Below are positions 13,482 through 25,655 of a stretch of 64,000 bases of DNA, one piece after another. Position numbers and translations under genes: made by a program. The stretch is from Membranipora membranacea. Lineage: Eukaryota > Bryozoa > Gymnolaemata > Cheilostomatida > Membraniporidae. The DNA lies in assembly GCA_914767715.1 (NCBI GenBank), contig OU612071.1:18162948-18226947 (forward strand), given 5' to 3'. Within the stretch, counting starts at the first letter, position 1; each line of letters starts with the position of its first letter. The notes under the pieces are model-generated. The model was not told where the DNA came from. It made no database searches and was given only the letters and a program-made list of their open reading frames with translations.

Positions 13482-13875
13482 CAGGGGCGTATATTCTAAA
13501 AATTTTCACTCACTGACTTTTTAGAGATGAGCATAATGATCGGGCGCAGCCCGATCCACACGCGGTAGGCGTGGCGGGGAGGGTGTGGGAGGGGCGCTTA
13601 AGCGCCCTCCCACCACGGAAATTTTTGCATATCGGTAGCAAAATAGTGCAAGCAGAGAGGTATTTCAATAGCTCACTGAGCTGTTGGGTACTTTCAGAAA
13701 ACAACTCAATAGCAGTAGAAGATTACGGGAAAAATTTTGAAAAAAAACTGACCTAAATGGGATTCGAACCCACAACAATCTGATATACAGTGATTATAAA
13801 GCAGACGCTCTACACACTGAGCTATTCAGTCACTCACGGAAATCCGTGGGCCGTGAGTGCTAATATACGCCACTG
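13482..13875. mobile_element. hAT-type MITE carrying a tRNA-like module
   Basis: The termini are CAGGGGCGTATATT and AATATACGCCACTG, flanked by an exact 8 bp duplication CTGCACAG (13474-13481 and 13876-13883), which is diagnostic of hAT. The interior holds a GC-rich palindromic patch (gggcgcttaagcgccc). On the minus strand at about 13753-13835 there is a tRNA-like segment with box A (TAGCTCAGTG) and box B (GGTTCGAATCC). No transposase frame is present. Confidence 0.9.
13753..13835 (-). repeat. tRNA-like module inside MITE
   Basis: It reads as D-arm (GAATAGCTCAGTGTGTAGAGC), a loosened anticodon region with extra bases, and a T-arm GGTTCGAATCCC, followed by a T-run on its minus strand. A sister copy lies in the TA-flanked MITE at 16271. 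It is more likely a tRNA-derived module than a working tRNA, because the anticodon arm carries an insertion. Confidence 0.6.
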
Positions 13876-14429
13876 CTGCACAGGGAAATTTGCAAAGCTC
13901 AATATTGATTTCACCAGCCATCTAACATGCGTACCATGAACATTATAGTCTCAACGGACTTGCATACCTACCACTCTTTTAGAGATCCACTATGACTATG
14001 TTCCCGTGTCATGGCATCGTCAATGTCAATCCTCTATTGTCTTATGACTACAGTGGTTCAGTGTTAACCGTTACACCCAAATCTAACTTATCTAAAAACT
14101 TATCTAAAAAGATGATCAAATCCTCATCAGGAAACAGTGTTCCCAGTAAGAATAATACAAGCCAAAATTATTTTCCAACATTTGAAGTTGTCTGCTACTT
14201 TTTGAGCTTCATTTTTATAAACATTTTGCCGCCTTCGAGCTGCGGCTCAATGGTAAAATAGGTACGACCACAAATGTGAATAAGGTGGATCAAACTTAAT
14301 CTAGCAATCGGTTCGATAATAATTAACTCCAAAACTAAACGAAAGCAAACAAACATCGTTGCGCCAAGTGACCATTAGAAAATGGGCTAGAGAACTACCT
14401 TGAAAGAGACAATATTGCAGTGCAGTGCT

Positions 14430-14681
14430 CCTCGGCCTATTGGCTAAGATCGGCTTCTCGGCATATTGGCTAAGATCTAAGTGTCATGGCCAATGGCTGA
14501 TTAGTGCCTGTTTCAGTTTTTGGCAGCTTGCTGCACACTCACAATTAGGAGGTCCACCATGGCCTCACCTCTAGGATGCATTCTAGTTTACTAGGATGTA
14601 TCACACTCTCAGTATGAGGACTCCGGGCAACTTGCGTCCCTCTTTAGGGGCAGCCCACCCTCTGTTTTGTCATAAACAGGG
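14430..14681 (+). mobile_element. U2 snRNA-headed SINE, copy 1
   Basis: The head holds CTCGGCCTATTGGCTAAGAT and then CTTCTCGGCATATTGGCTAA, i.e. the 5' end of U2 snRNA twice. An unrelated ~190 bp body follows, ending CTCTGTTTTGTCATAAACAGG. The body is shared with copies at 14682 and 28421. It has no Sm site or U2 3' stems, so it is a SINE-like repeat rather than a U2 gene. Copies 1 and 2 are head to tail. Confidence 0.7.
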
Positions 14682-14871
14682 CCTATTGGCTAAGATCAAA
14701 GTGTCACTGCCAATGGCCGATTAGTGCCTGTTTCAATTTCTGGCAGCTTGCTGCACACTCAAGATTAGAAGGTTCACCATGGCCTCACCTCTAGGATGCA
14801 TTCTAGCTTTCTAGGATGTATCACATTCTCAGTAAGAGGACTTCGGGCCCTCTGTTTTGTCACAAACAGGG
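14682..14871 (+). mobile_element. U2 snRNA-headed SINE, copy 2
   Basis: It follows directly on copy 1, starting at CCTATTGGCTAAGATCAAAG, and has the same body with a short internal deletion near the 3' end (the TCCCTCTTTAGGGGCAGCCC part is missing). The GCAGTG motif on both outer sides of the dimer could be a short target duplication. Confidence 0.7.
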
Positions 14872-15055
14872 CAGTGGTTAAATATAAAAGTATGAGTCCT
14901 GACCCTTAAGTCAATTGAAAAAGATTCATAATTTTGTTAATTCCATAACTGCTCGGTTTATTCGAAGTTGTTCACAAGCCAAGAATCGAAAAATATAAAA
15001 GTTTTCAGCACAATTATTAAATCGATTCCAAAATTAACCATTTGATGCTTCTAGT

Positions 15056-15875
15056 TTATACACAATCATAGTTACATCCATCACAGTAGTTGGTCTGGCA
15101 GGATGTGCCGGCAGCGCAGTCGTTGAATGAGCATGGGTCGAAAAAGCAGTTGTGCAGTCGACAGCCTCCTGTTAGTCCTGCATCAGTGAGACTCACTGTG
15201 AGCATCAATACGACCATCACTGTAAAATAGAACACGAAAAGCTGACCTAAAATCACCGCTGGCTTATTATGAGTTTATTTTGTTGAAGTACTGAAGGACT
15301 GGTATGGGTCGAGACATTCAGGAATAAGATCAGTGCAAACATATAATACCAAAAAATATCTAAGTAGTTCACATATTGCTGTTTGTAACAAAAATTGCAG
15401 TGTACAATTCATATTCAATGTCCTAGCTCCGGTAAGGGAGGTAACTCTTTGGGTTTTTTCAGCTGTTTTTCCAGCCCTGCTCCTCACTATTCTTGGACCA
15501 ATGCAGGGTCTCCGAAGGTGCCTACTGTGATATAGTGAAAGTTAAACTGAAATGTGTCACATTCACTATATGAGAGTAACTTTGCGCCGAAAATGGCGAC
15601 CGCACCTTTATTTCTTTGTCTTCGGACAGAGACATAACTTGAGATTTTAGACCAACATCTCCGTAGGTGCTCTTAATGGAAAGTACCATCTGACCTGGCA
15701 TTGTCTCTCTCCCTCCCTCCCTCCCACCAGCCCATCAGTGCCGACCTGTTTGCTACCGTGAAGGTACAAGATAAACGGTTTATTCAGAAGAATGTGATTG
15801 AATATTTGCATGATAATTTAATATTACCCTCATTCTAGACTCACCAGCTAATAAAACAGTTGGATGCATCTTCAT
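15056..15875 (-). CDS. Secreted Cys-rich peptide 2 (64 aa)
   Basis: Exons 15845-15875 and 15056-15219, joined in phase 1 after ten codons. The leader begins MKMHPTVLLAVMVVLMLTVS and ends near TDA. The mature part has eight Cys: C-x4-C-x4-C-x4-C-x5-C-x4-C-x2-C-x3-C, containing FFDPC and NYCDGCNYDC. The spacing is identical to peptide 4. The D-P-C ... Y-C-x-G-C-N arrangement resembles small Cys-rich modules of many invertebrate secreted proteins, but I cannot name a family with certainty. A TATAAAA lies about 103 bp upstream of the ATG. Confidence 0.85.
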
Positions 15876-15977
15876 GGTAATATTCCTCAGTCAAAAGCAG
15901 CAGCAGGAGGGAGAAAAATAGAGACTGTTAGATCCTATTGCCCAAGAAAGACTGATGGGATCGTCAGTAAATTATAA

Positions 15978-15984
15978 TTTTATA
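15978..15984 (-). promoter_or_regulatory. TATA box of Cys-rich peptide 2
   Basis: TATAAAA on the minus strand about 103 bp before the ATG, matching the position seen in the paralogues. Confidence 0.45.
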
Positions 15985-16270
15985 GCATTAGAATGGGTCC
16001 ATAGATTCAAACCACAATAATTTCACAATATTTACAAAATGTTTGTTATTGCTTTGCACTTGACCTTATTCCACGATGATTGTTAAAATTAGTCATGTCT
16101 AGTAGCTTTGTAAGCTTGTTGATTGATTGAAATTTAGGGTGCCTTATTACACGCCACATCCTGGGCAGCAAGTTGTGAGGCTGTGATTGCTGTTTGTTGT
16201 TCGTAGATTATAATGGTGCCAGTATAAACATGATACAAATATGAATGATGCAATGTATGTCAGGGTTGTA

Positions 16271-16642
16271 CCGTAATCCCTCACCTATAAGTCACCGGAC
16301 TTATAAGTGAATCACCCCCCTCAGAAAAAATAGAAATGCTCCAGCTATAAGACACCCCACAGCTATAAGACACCCCACCGCTCTAAGACACTCACTACAC
16401 TACACTCACTACAAATGAACTAAGTAGTTTTGGGAAAAAAACTGCCCTCAGTGGGTGTCGAACTCACAACTCCATGTTTACAAGTCAAACACTCTACCAC
16501 TGAGCTATTCATCTTCAGTGATTGTAAGAGATTTTGGTCCAAACTAAATATAATAATGCTTCAAATGATAGTCGTGTCTATATACTACTCTCTTATAGCC
16601 GCCTTCACTTATGAGTCGCGATCTATAGGTGAGGGATTACGG
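16271..16642. mobile_element. TA-flanked MITE (Tc1/mariner-like) with tRNA-like module
   Basis: The inverted ends CCGTAATCCCTCACCTATA and TATAGGTGAGGGATTACGG are perfect over 19 bp and are flanked by TA on each side (16269-16270 and 16643-16644). Inside are short tandem 'agctataagacacccc' units and, at about 16430-16515 on the minus strand, a tRNA-like segment with box A (TAGCTCAGTGGTAGAG) and box B (AGTTCGACACCC). It has no transposase. Confidence 0.9.
16430..16515 (-). repeat. tRNA-like module inside TA MITE
   Basis: On the minus strand it reads GAATAGCTCAGTGGTAGAGT, an anticodon-arm region with TTGTAA, then GAGTTCGACACCCACTGAGG and a T-run. It is closely related in layout to the module in the hAT MITE at 13753, although the two host elements have unrelated ends. 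Confidence 0.6.
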
Positions 16643-16644
16643 TA

Positions 16645-18392
16645 ACACAATAATCTGATTAGCCTGTGCCATCTAGCCTGCCATGTCAATTCCTCTAAAG
16701 GTCCGTCACCAAAGTACAAAATCTAATAAACAACAGACAACAGCTTGTTTACGAATGCACAAGGCTACATCAAGCATAGACCTGTGTGTTTTGTTATTGT
16801 ATACTGCAATCGAGAATGCTCGCAAGCAGTTTATACAATTTAAAATGTATCTAAAATAACGTTGTGTCTTTTAAAAGCTATTATATTTTCAGACTTGTTG
16901 GATATAGATATTTTAATTGATACTTATTATGCCCCCCCCCCCTCCCAAACCCTGTAAAAATCACAGACTAATAGTTATCCACAGATGAATGAAAACCATC
17001 ATTTATGCTATATAGACACATTCTGCTTGCAGGATAGTCTTATGACATAGTCTATATCTGCAGCACACCAGTTGTGGCGCTGCCTTCCATCAAGAAAGGC
17101 AACTCCCAGAGATTAAGGTTATGAGATATCAAAGCTAGTCTTCTTTTTCTAAATTATGGGTTTTCATTGTTTTCCCAATTTGGGTACTCAGTTTAGGTGA
17201 ATTAAATCAAGCCCTATGCTGCAGAAATGAACGCATGCCTCAAGAGTTTGCACATGCGCGGAGTGATGTAGACATACTACAAACAGTCTAGCAAATGAGT
17301 TAAAAAAAACTACCTACACTGCCAAATAAAAAGTGTAAAATAAGAACAATAACAATCAAATGTGACATCGTCTCTCCTGTATCCTCGGTCAGTTTTGTTT
17401 TACAGGCTCCTCTTTGATTTACCACAGTAGTATTAAATATCGTTGGATGGTAAATTCCTGCTTCTGGTTCTGGCCAGGTTCTGTTATCAATTATGAGTTC
17501 CATCAAAATTGACTTTAGCTGCCATGTAAGATATTCAAATATATATCTCTAAAGTTAAACAAACAGCAAACTCAAATATATTGAAACACTGTAATGGAAA
17601 CAGATAACAATCGCGCATACAGCGATCAGTGTCAGGGGGAAAGCATGACTGTACTAACTACTAAGTAAACAAGTGAAACTTCCTCTGAGGTGTGTAGTAA
17701 TGTAAAGAGATTTATATGGGTAGAGTTGTCTGACTACCCAACAAAAGGAGATAACTCCATGTAATAACAACAAGATTGGTCATTCAACCTTACAAACCCA
17801 ACATGATACAATAACCCGCTGCAGTCTTCTGACTACTGGGCTCGATTGACGCCCCAGGTGTGCTCAGACCTGCCTGCAAACTGAGAGCAACTTGGTGCCA
17901 AGTATGGCGGCCGCTCCCTGAAGGCACCTGTATTTCTCAGTCTTTGGTCAGAGACAAACTTGCGATTTTAACCCGCATTTAAACCTTATAACCCACAAAG
18001 AACCTGATCAATGGGTTTGTGCAATAGTGGTCTGTTTACATAGAAAGCAGAGAAGTATTTTTGTAGCGAAAATGTGTGCACATGTCAAAGTGTGACATGG
18101 TAAAACATTGACAGCTGCAGTCAGTGATGACAGCCTTTCCTGTAATGCGTATTATCCAGGTGGAACGGAGGTACATTGTATCAGGCAATCCATGTAAGAT
18201 TAAGAAAACCTACTGAGTACTTCCGTCTCAATAATCATCTAGAAATCAAATGTATTTGTAAACAATATCAGGCTTGTCATTATTTTGTTATTCATTATTT
18301 ATTATCGAATCGATAAAGGATACAACTGTTATAAATGTAATCGCTTTCAGACATTTATCATTTCCTGTATTTTGTAAAAAGCTAGGGCCGAT
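16645..18392. other. Non-coding stretch
   Basis: No supported gene. It contains a C-run at about 16932-16942, the second copy of a dispersed repeat (17875-17980), and a 68-codon minus-strand open frame at 17300-17506 ending in a hydrophobic stretch, which lacks supporting splice or family evidence. Confidence 0.5.
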
Positions 18393-18769
18393 TTATCTCA
18401 GAATAGCTTGGCTTCCTCCTCCACAGATAGCGCTACATGTACAGTAATCTGCTACACAGTCTCCTGGGCAGCTTGAGACATGACAAGGGTCCACAAAGCA
18501 GGTATTCTGACATGCTTTGCAATAATGTACGCCTACTGCGAGAAGCGTGAGCACTGCAATAAAAAATACATGAAACAATGTTACACCAAGCTAAACTTGA
18601 CATCTCTTGTCCATAGACTTCATATACTAGTGTAAAACTGCATATCCTGGTTATAGTCACACCCAGAATAAAATGTGATACATAACAATAATGAATCAGT
18701 GATATCTGCCTTTTAAAGAGAATGATCTTTAACCTTCCGCTTACCTGCGAGAACGAGTTGAAACCTCAT
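18393..18769 (-). CDS. Secreted Cys-rich peptide 3 (61 aa)
   Basis: Exons 18745-18769 (eight codons plus one base) and 18393-18553. The leader starts MRFQLVLAVLTLLAVGV. Nine Cys follow in C-x2-C-x3-C-x4-C-x4-C-x3-C-x4-C-x1-C-x3-C, including FVDPC and ADYCTCSAIC. It departs from peptides 2 and 4 by a shortened loop and a C-x-C where the others have C-x2-C, and by a Gly-rich tail (GGGSQ). The odd Cys number would leave one free or used for dimerisation. A TATA-like motif (TATAATATA, 18860-18868) lies about 91-99 bp upstream. Confidence 0.8.
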
Positions 18770-20131
18770 GATAACCTGATGAGACGTCTAAAGTTTTGAT
18801 GGTTGCTACTACACTCTAACTTCTTATTCAACAAATGATCCCACTACTAAGCATAGCCATATATTATACAATAATTTTGCTGATCATGTCAAAGAGTGCA
18901 AAGAATCGATGATCACTCTTCATTTCTTTGACACGTTTCCTTGTTATGCCTATAATACGGACCTGTCAAAGTATTCTCAAATCTCATTGGATGGTATCTT
19001 CCTGGTCACAAGATTTGACAAGTCATATTGGTTGTTAGTGTTGTGGTTAGTGGTACAATGCCTGGATATTCTGTGCCAGAGATATGAGATGGTGTAGGAG
19101 GTTACTATTGTCAATCATAAATTCGAAATCATTGGGGAGCCATCAAAGTCTAGTTTGCTGCCTTTTCTCAAGCTCACTCTTGTTGTTTTGATGATGAAGT
19201 GCTGCCTTTCAAAAGCAGTAGTGTTTCCAGGATTGCGAAGATAGATTCACAACATCAGTACCTATGTGAAGCGTGGCCGAGAGTTCTTTGTACATCTGTT
19301 AACACGGAAAATAGCCTACCTGACTATATGTGATGATATCTATGTGGTTGATACTGCTTCGTTTCTTTGACACATTTCCTTGTTATGCCAATCTGGCAGG
19401 CACAAAGTGCCAAAGATTTGTCTCCTGTCACATACCATGCAATAACTGTCAATTTAACGATGGGTACACAGTGAATTAAATGCGCTATCATTGCCAATGG
19501 TTAACATATATAATTATTTTCGTTCAAAAATTTCCAGTCCCGCCTCAGCTAAGCACGCCAACTTTTAACCAAATCTTCCAAGCCACTTACTCTTGAAGGC
19601 ACTTTTTGGAATTATACACAAACTATGGAAAACATCTTTTAAACATCTAATTTTTTTATTTTCCTCGTTTAAGGGCTTCACCAATACCAAAATCTGATTC
19701 TGCTCATACTGTGCAAGTCACTCAAAATCCATTGAAAAATGCTCATATACTAATTTTGGGACAATATCGCATTTAATTCACTGAGTAGTGTTTTCTCCAC
19801 CTTTTAGCTGATGGCTGTACTCAATGTTACTGATAGTTGAAAGCGTGTGTAGCTTTGCTACATCATGGTTTTGAGAAAACATACATTACATATTTAATTA
19901 TAGATTTGTGTATTTATTCAATTGGGAGGTCAATCTACCACAGCAGCATTAATATAGTATGAGATTAGCAAGTGATGAAAAAACTGCTATCAATTCTCAT
20001 TTTAAGTATGTTAACAGGAAGAAATAAGTCATGAAAGTTGGAATTAGTGTAGATGTGGCATGTAAGGTTGAAATAAAGTTGTTGTTTTTTAAGTTAAAAG
20101 CAGCCGACCGCTATTGTTTGGCCTACAACTA

Positions 20132-20675
20132 TCATGGCACACAGTCGTGGAAACAGCCTCCACAGTAGTTGGCTACGCAGGTAGCATCAGGGCCGCAATC
20201 GACGAACATGCATGGATCCGCAAAGCATTTGACAATATTACAGCCTGGTGCAGCCTCCCCGTAGTTTATAGTGGTCAGCAAAACAACCATCACTGAAATT
20301 AAGATAAGAAAATAGGTAGATGACTGTGTAACAATGCACATATTGATAATGTGTCACTGTTGTTGACATGATTCCATCTACCATTGGAGCGCACTAAGGC
20401 TTAGCTTAGCTTATATTTTCCATCCCAGTGCAAGCAGGCAAAAATTAGGACAAAGACCGTGAAGCTCTAATCCGGATTTGAAACTCCGAAACTTACTTTA
20501 TATCCAAGAGCCAATTAAACAGCTTTCGCCTTGGAATATTAGGCTATTCAAATATTTGATGATTGTGAACCTTTGCACTACATTAAACACTTTACCCAGG
20601 TAATTATCTGTGCACATTAGTAACTGCTTTATATGGTGACTTACCCGCCAGCACAAAAATTGTAAAAAGTTTCAT
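20132..20675 (-). CDS. Secreted Cys-rich peptide 4 (63 aa)
   Basis: Exons 20645-20675 and 20132-20292, phase 1. The leader is MKLFTIFVLAVMVVLLTTIN followed by YGEA. Eight Cys use exactly the peptide 2 spacing (C-x4-C-x4-C-x4-C-x5-C-x4-C-x2-C-x3-C), with FADPC and ANYCGGC. It is the closest intact relative of the truncated copy at 22751. A TATAAATA lies at 20716-20723, only about 41 bp from the ATG, which is nearer than in the other paralogues. Confidence 0.85.
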
Positions 20676-20723
20676 GATCAAATATTTCCCAACTGTCCGT
20701 TAAGTAATAGAGATTTATTTATA

Positions 20724-22740
20724 TGTGATGAGTTAGGATTCCGCAACTATTCTAGTGAACGCTCAGTGTCACAATGATTTATTAGATATTTTTACCTAAG
20801 CACTTTGATATTTAAGATCCCATCTATATTTAGTCTACAGCCGCAACCTTTTTTTCCTTGTCTAGTTTCCTTGAATGTACGCAAAATGATAGGGCACAAC
20901 TACAGTATTATCAATTTACATTTACACGTGACATAGTACCTGTGGCCAGACGGACAGGCCAATGATGGTCCAGGGATGTTTGGTATTGGATGGTAGCACT
21001 CCTGATGTTTATACTATGACCCAATTTTGTGCTAAGATTGAATTACCGATTCGCATTTGCTTTACACACGTTGCAGATTATGAGTGACATATAGAACATT
21101 GCAGAAGACACAAATTACAATACACCATCAAAAACATACCAGAGATAGGGGTACAAAAGACAACACACAAAACAAACTTAGTCTGTGCGTCCTTAAGCCT
21201 GTTTTTTGATGGTATCAATAATGATGGTACAAATCAGAGGTTCTTATCCCAGCCACATTGGTGAGGTTGCAATGACTGAGCGGGTAGCTACCGGGTACGC
21301 CTAAGTTCTTTTGACTGGCGTTGAGGTCACAAGGCCCGTGATTAGGACCAAAGGAGGAGATTCACAGTATCTGGACATTTATACACTGTTGCTGGGGCTC
21401 ACACACTGCAGTGTTTGAAAAAATGAAAACACCTCTAAATCAAGTCACTAATAATGCTATTGTCAATTAAAATATGTATTGCAATAATCTGAGGATGGCT
21501 GGTTGTTTGTGGCAAACGAGAAGAAGCCACCATGAATCCTGACCCTTGACCCTGACTCCTTGATTCTTATGATGGAGAGCATAAAATTCCACAATGGAAG
21601 ACTATGACAAGTCGTTTCTATGGGAACAGGGTATTATGATGTGTTCATCGATCTGTTTTGCGATAAAAATATAATAGTCTCTTTTATTGCTTTGCCCGTT
21701 GTCATGATTGTTTATAATATAACTTCCAAGTCGTCTCCGATTAGCAAGTAAATGTTTTGTCAACTTCCTTTAAAATCTCTGGGCGCATTGATTCTTCCCT
21801 ATCACTTGGTTTTCAGTCCGTTATATCATCTAAGGAGGCACAATGAAGTCCCCATGAGTCAGGTATTACTGTACTTCTCAAGCAAATAGTCGACCGGAAC
21901 TGACATGATCAGAGATTCCTGAACCCTGCCCAATGCTAGATTGTCGGTTGTGCTTGGAAATGTTGAGAATGTGTAGGAGCGATGTAGATGATGATTCAGT
22001 TACATCAAAATGACACTATTAGCATGTGTCTCTCTGGTCATAAGAGTCATCTGAATACCTAACAGTACCTGCCACCAATACTCCATGTTGACGTCTGTAA
22101 ATGAAACTAAGGCTAGGTTCTCGATTGATCAGAGAAATGAATGCAACAGTTTTTGACATCATCAGCGTGGATGATTGGGTCAAGGCAAGTGAAGGTACAC
22201 TACATTGCTTATAAATGGTGTTAATCCAATGCCATCTGAATAGGAGATAGGGTAATTGTATAATGATCTAAAACAGCTGTGTATATTTGAATCGCCTGTT
22301 TGAATGATGGTGACACGTAGGTTGCAAGCAGTTATCAACTACCAACCCAGTCCTAAAATTTATCTCCCTATGGTTCTTCACTTCCTATCGGTTTGGCTAC
22401 TTGTCTACTACAGTTAAACTTTCACATTGTAACTTTCAATGTTTGAAATTAAAACCTTGCTATGATATAGCTGGAAAAATCATGCTACCGATTAGTTGTT
22501 TGTGCTAAGTTTTCTGTTTCCCTGTACACAATGTAATTGGATCGATATGAATGTTTACCTGCTTGTTTATGATAAGTCGACAAATAGAAAGATCGAGTTC
22601 GATACTCAAAGAAGAGTATTTATTCCATTGAAGATAGATCCATATTATCTGATAATAAATTAGCAAAGTATATTATATCCTGTTTGAGTCCAAAGTTCGA
22701 ATAGCGTCCGTTTTATGTAAAAGACACATATTATCACTCT
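20724..22740. other. Non-coding stretch
   Basis: No gene, RNA or clear repeat could be supported here. Only short chance frames are present. Confidence 0.5.
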
Positions 22741-22750
22741 GTGTGTGTTA

Positions 22751-23271
22751 TTAACAGGGATCCACTAAGCAAGCCATCCTATATTCTCCTGAACCGAACC
22801 GTAGACCTTCAATTTTACCCAGTGTTGACAGCAAAACAACTATCACTGAAAATAGATAAGAATATCAAGGGGTCAGGGGTAGCTCAATGGATAGAGCAGC
22901 GGACTCATGATTGCAAGGTCCTGAGATTTGGCTGTTGTGGCCAGAGCTAATTCGGAAACAAATACCAGCAATAGCTTAGCCACATTGCAACAACCTTCAA
23001 ATCAATGAAATAGCAATTATCTCCCCGCAAAAAATAAGAAAAATAGATGGCTGTGTCAGTCAGAGTACCGTACAGACTGATAAACAGGATTCAACCTGAC
23101 ACTAACATGAGGCCTACTAAAGCTTGAGCGAGGGTTTCAATGTTATGTTGTTGGCACTCATCGGAAAATACAAATACTCATCTTGGCCAGCCTAACCCGA
23201 AACCTTGTGAGTTGATGCGCTGAATAAATGGGCTTTGACTAACCTGCTCCGAAAACAGCATTGAGTCTCAT
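22751..23271 (-). pseudogene. Truncated Cys-rich peptide gene
   Basis: Signal exon 23244-23271 (MRLNAVFGA plus one base, with good GT donor) and second exon 22751-22845, which opens V-I-V-V-L-L-S-T-L-G. The frame runs to CLVDPC and then hits two stops in a row (TAA TAA), so only two Cys are left and the conserved C-terminal core is gone. The acceptor region matches that of peptide 4 (CAGCAAAACAAC[C/T]ATCACTGAAA on the + strand), showing common descent. The intron between the two exons has been invaded by a tRNA-like repeat. A TATAAAG lies about 35 bp upstream. Expression of a 40 aa product cannot be excluded. Confidence 0.75.
22858..22990 (+). mobile_element. tRNA-derived SINE-like insert
   Basis: GGGGTAGCTCAATGGATAGA is a good tRNA box A with D-arm. 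It is followed by an anticodon-like ACTCATGAT and a degraded box B (GAGATTTGGCT). The tail has no clear end. It sits in the intron of the truncated peptide gene. Confidence 0.5.
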
Positions 23272-25512
23272 AGCTGCTGATTTAGACCTGGTGGTTCGTA
23301 CCTCTCTTTATATTCCCTGTAGCAGCTTTTCTACTAGACTGTTCAAGGGGAAATGCTGTGAATCTAATAATTTCCAATGATCCCAAACAAGCCTAGAACT
23401 ATCATTAAACAACCATTTGTAATCATTGTTTTTATTGCCAACGAGGTCAATCAATGTTGAAGATAGAAATACAATTGTCAGTTCGAATATGACAAGTCGA
23501 GCATTCTTTATCAAGAGCTATGGCTGGTTTATATCTAGACAGAAAATGATCTTTTAATCGACACCGTATGCTATGAAAATATGCTATAAAATAGCTTTAA
23601 AATTTTTGCACAGGATAGTTATTTGGGGCGGTTAGCTGCAGACGAACCAAAAGACATGTTTCAGATTCTGACCCTTAGGTGTGCAGGTGTTTAAACTCAA
23701 TTGCACACTCGCCCTCCCCCTTTCCCCACACCAACAATTAATAATTCTCTTCCCAAATACATCTACAGACTTTATGCCAGGATGTTGAAATGAAGCAAAG
23801 CACCCAATGGGTCATGATCAGAGCATGACAATAATGTCAGAACTATTTGAAGTCTTTATTATTGATATGACAAAAACAAGCACTTCCAAATATCTGTATT
23901 GGAAGTCATCGTTCAATCTATGCTTTTCTGACGCTTCCAACCCTTATTTCTCAGTTCAGGACTCTTTCTGTGTCCCTCCTCAACCTTGGTTTAGTTTATT
24001 GACTACAGTTCATGGGGTTCTGCTAGCCTGATAGGGTAATAATGATTTATTTCAGAATCAGCATGATTTATTCATGGTACAGCGTAGGTTAGCTCTTCCA
24101 CTCGTTCTTTTCACTGTTATAAGATACATTTTCGATTCGCACAGCGGTGTATTGGCTGTCGATGCTCGGTCATTCAGTTATATGGGTTGATAAAGCAGTT
24201 GTTTTTAAACAATAAACAAAGTGATCAACTAGATTCAGATGCGTATGTCAAAATCACATAAAAGCGCACAAATGAAAAGTCTGAGGGGGAGGGAAACCTT
24301 GCAACAAGATTGCTCTCGGAGAGAGGAACCAGAGTACTAAAGATTTAAAGTATTTCAGAAGTTAAGTTTACATTTTACAATGCCTGTTAATGAATACACA
24401 TTATGCAGTATGTAGCCTTTATTGTTTCCACTGCTTATACCTTGTATTGCAAGCAGTGTTGTATGATTGGTCAAAAGTATTTAGAGGTTGGCTCACCTGC
24501 TGCATTGCCAAGCATAATATTTTAGTGGTTAAGATTCACAAAGTCAAGCCTTTTCAAAGAGAAACCTTGAAACTTTTTGTGATATGAATCTACATGATAT
24601 ATCTCATTTTAAAATCCCACATAACTTATTGCCCATGCATCCTAGCCAAAAATAACAACAATATGGCGTATAACTTGAAGGTTGGGCATTTCAAAAAAGT
24701 TAGAAATTAGTCTTTAGGATAAATACAGAATGAATTATGACCTATCATAGGTAGGTATGTCTGCATCAAAAATTTACATCGTTATTTATATAATTATTGA
24801 ACTTGGCAGGTGGCCAGATTGATAAATTTCCCCCACTGCATCAAACACCACAGGCACTATAACGATCATTGAAGCGACCCCATTGTATATCCTTCGCATA
24901 TTGATCAATGATGATCAGTTGATGCAACTATGATGCGAATCAATGTAAGGGTCTGTCATGTATCCAACATGGTGTCAAAAAGTTAAATCGAAATGAGCCT
25001 TTCTTTTTGTTCTTCTCCTGGCTTGTAAACTGGTGACTATAAATATGCAGTAAGGAAATACCTGATAAAATAAATCAATTATCGAGTCAATCACATTGAT
25101 TCCTGATTTGAGACTGAATCCAGATAACAATCAAATCCGTGTAGCAAAAAACAGCCTGATCAGTAAATATGTTGTCTAGATTTTTCTGATTCATTATTGT
25201 CGCAATTTTTAGCAGCAAATAAATCAATCAATCGAGCAGATCATAAGGTGTAAGCATCTCAAACTTGCAATGGCTGACAAACACACTGACCATATTGGAA
25301 TTGTGAATATCGATCATGTTATGAAAATAAACTACATTAGTTGTCGGTCAATTTGGTATGGATATTAAATTGCCAATGTATTACAATACAGCATTCAGTA
25401 ATATTTTATTATGTAATGTATGTCGCAATGGAAATTGATCATTAATTTTCATGAGACTATGATATTACTAAGTAAATTACAATGAAAGCCATCCATTTGC
25501 TATATTACGCAT
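23272..25512. other. Non-coding stretch
   Basis: Nothing supported as a gene. AT-rich, with short chance open frames on both strands. Confidence 0.45.

Positions 25513-25655
<143 letters not shown>

Larger units (their letters stand above)
15570..17980. repeat. Dispersed repeat pair (15570-15665 and 17875-17980)
   Basis: Both segments share a direct-orientation motif: GAGAGTAACTTTGCGCCGAAAATGGCG versus GAGAGCAACTTGGTGCCAAGTATGGCG (compare position by position), then CACCTTTATTTCT and CAGAGACA(TA)ACTTG. They are diverged and non-coding; the origin is unknown. Confidence 0.5.

Noticed and set aside
13753-13835. A functional tRNA gene
   Set aside because: The A and B boxes are good, but the anticodon arm is disturbed and the segment is part of a MITE with a sister copy in another MITE.
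14430-14520. A functional U2 snRNA gene
   Set aside because: Only the 5' end of U2 is present, the branch-point recognition and Sm regions are absent, and the same body repeats elsewhere with target duplications.
17300-17506. 68-codon open frame with a hydrophobic C-terminus
   Set aside because: Lies alone in a repeat-poor stretch with no clear acceptor or upstream exon. The hydrophobic end is the only feature.
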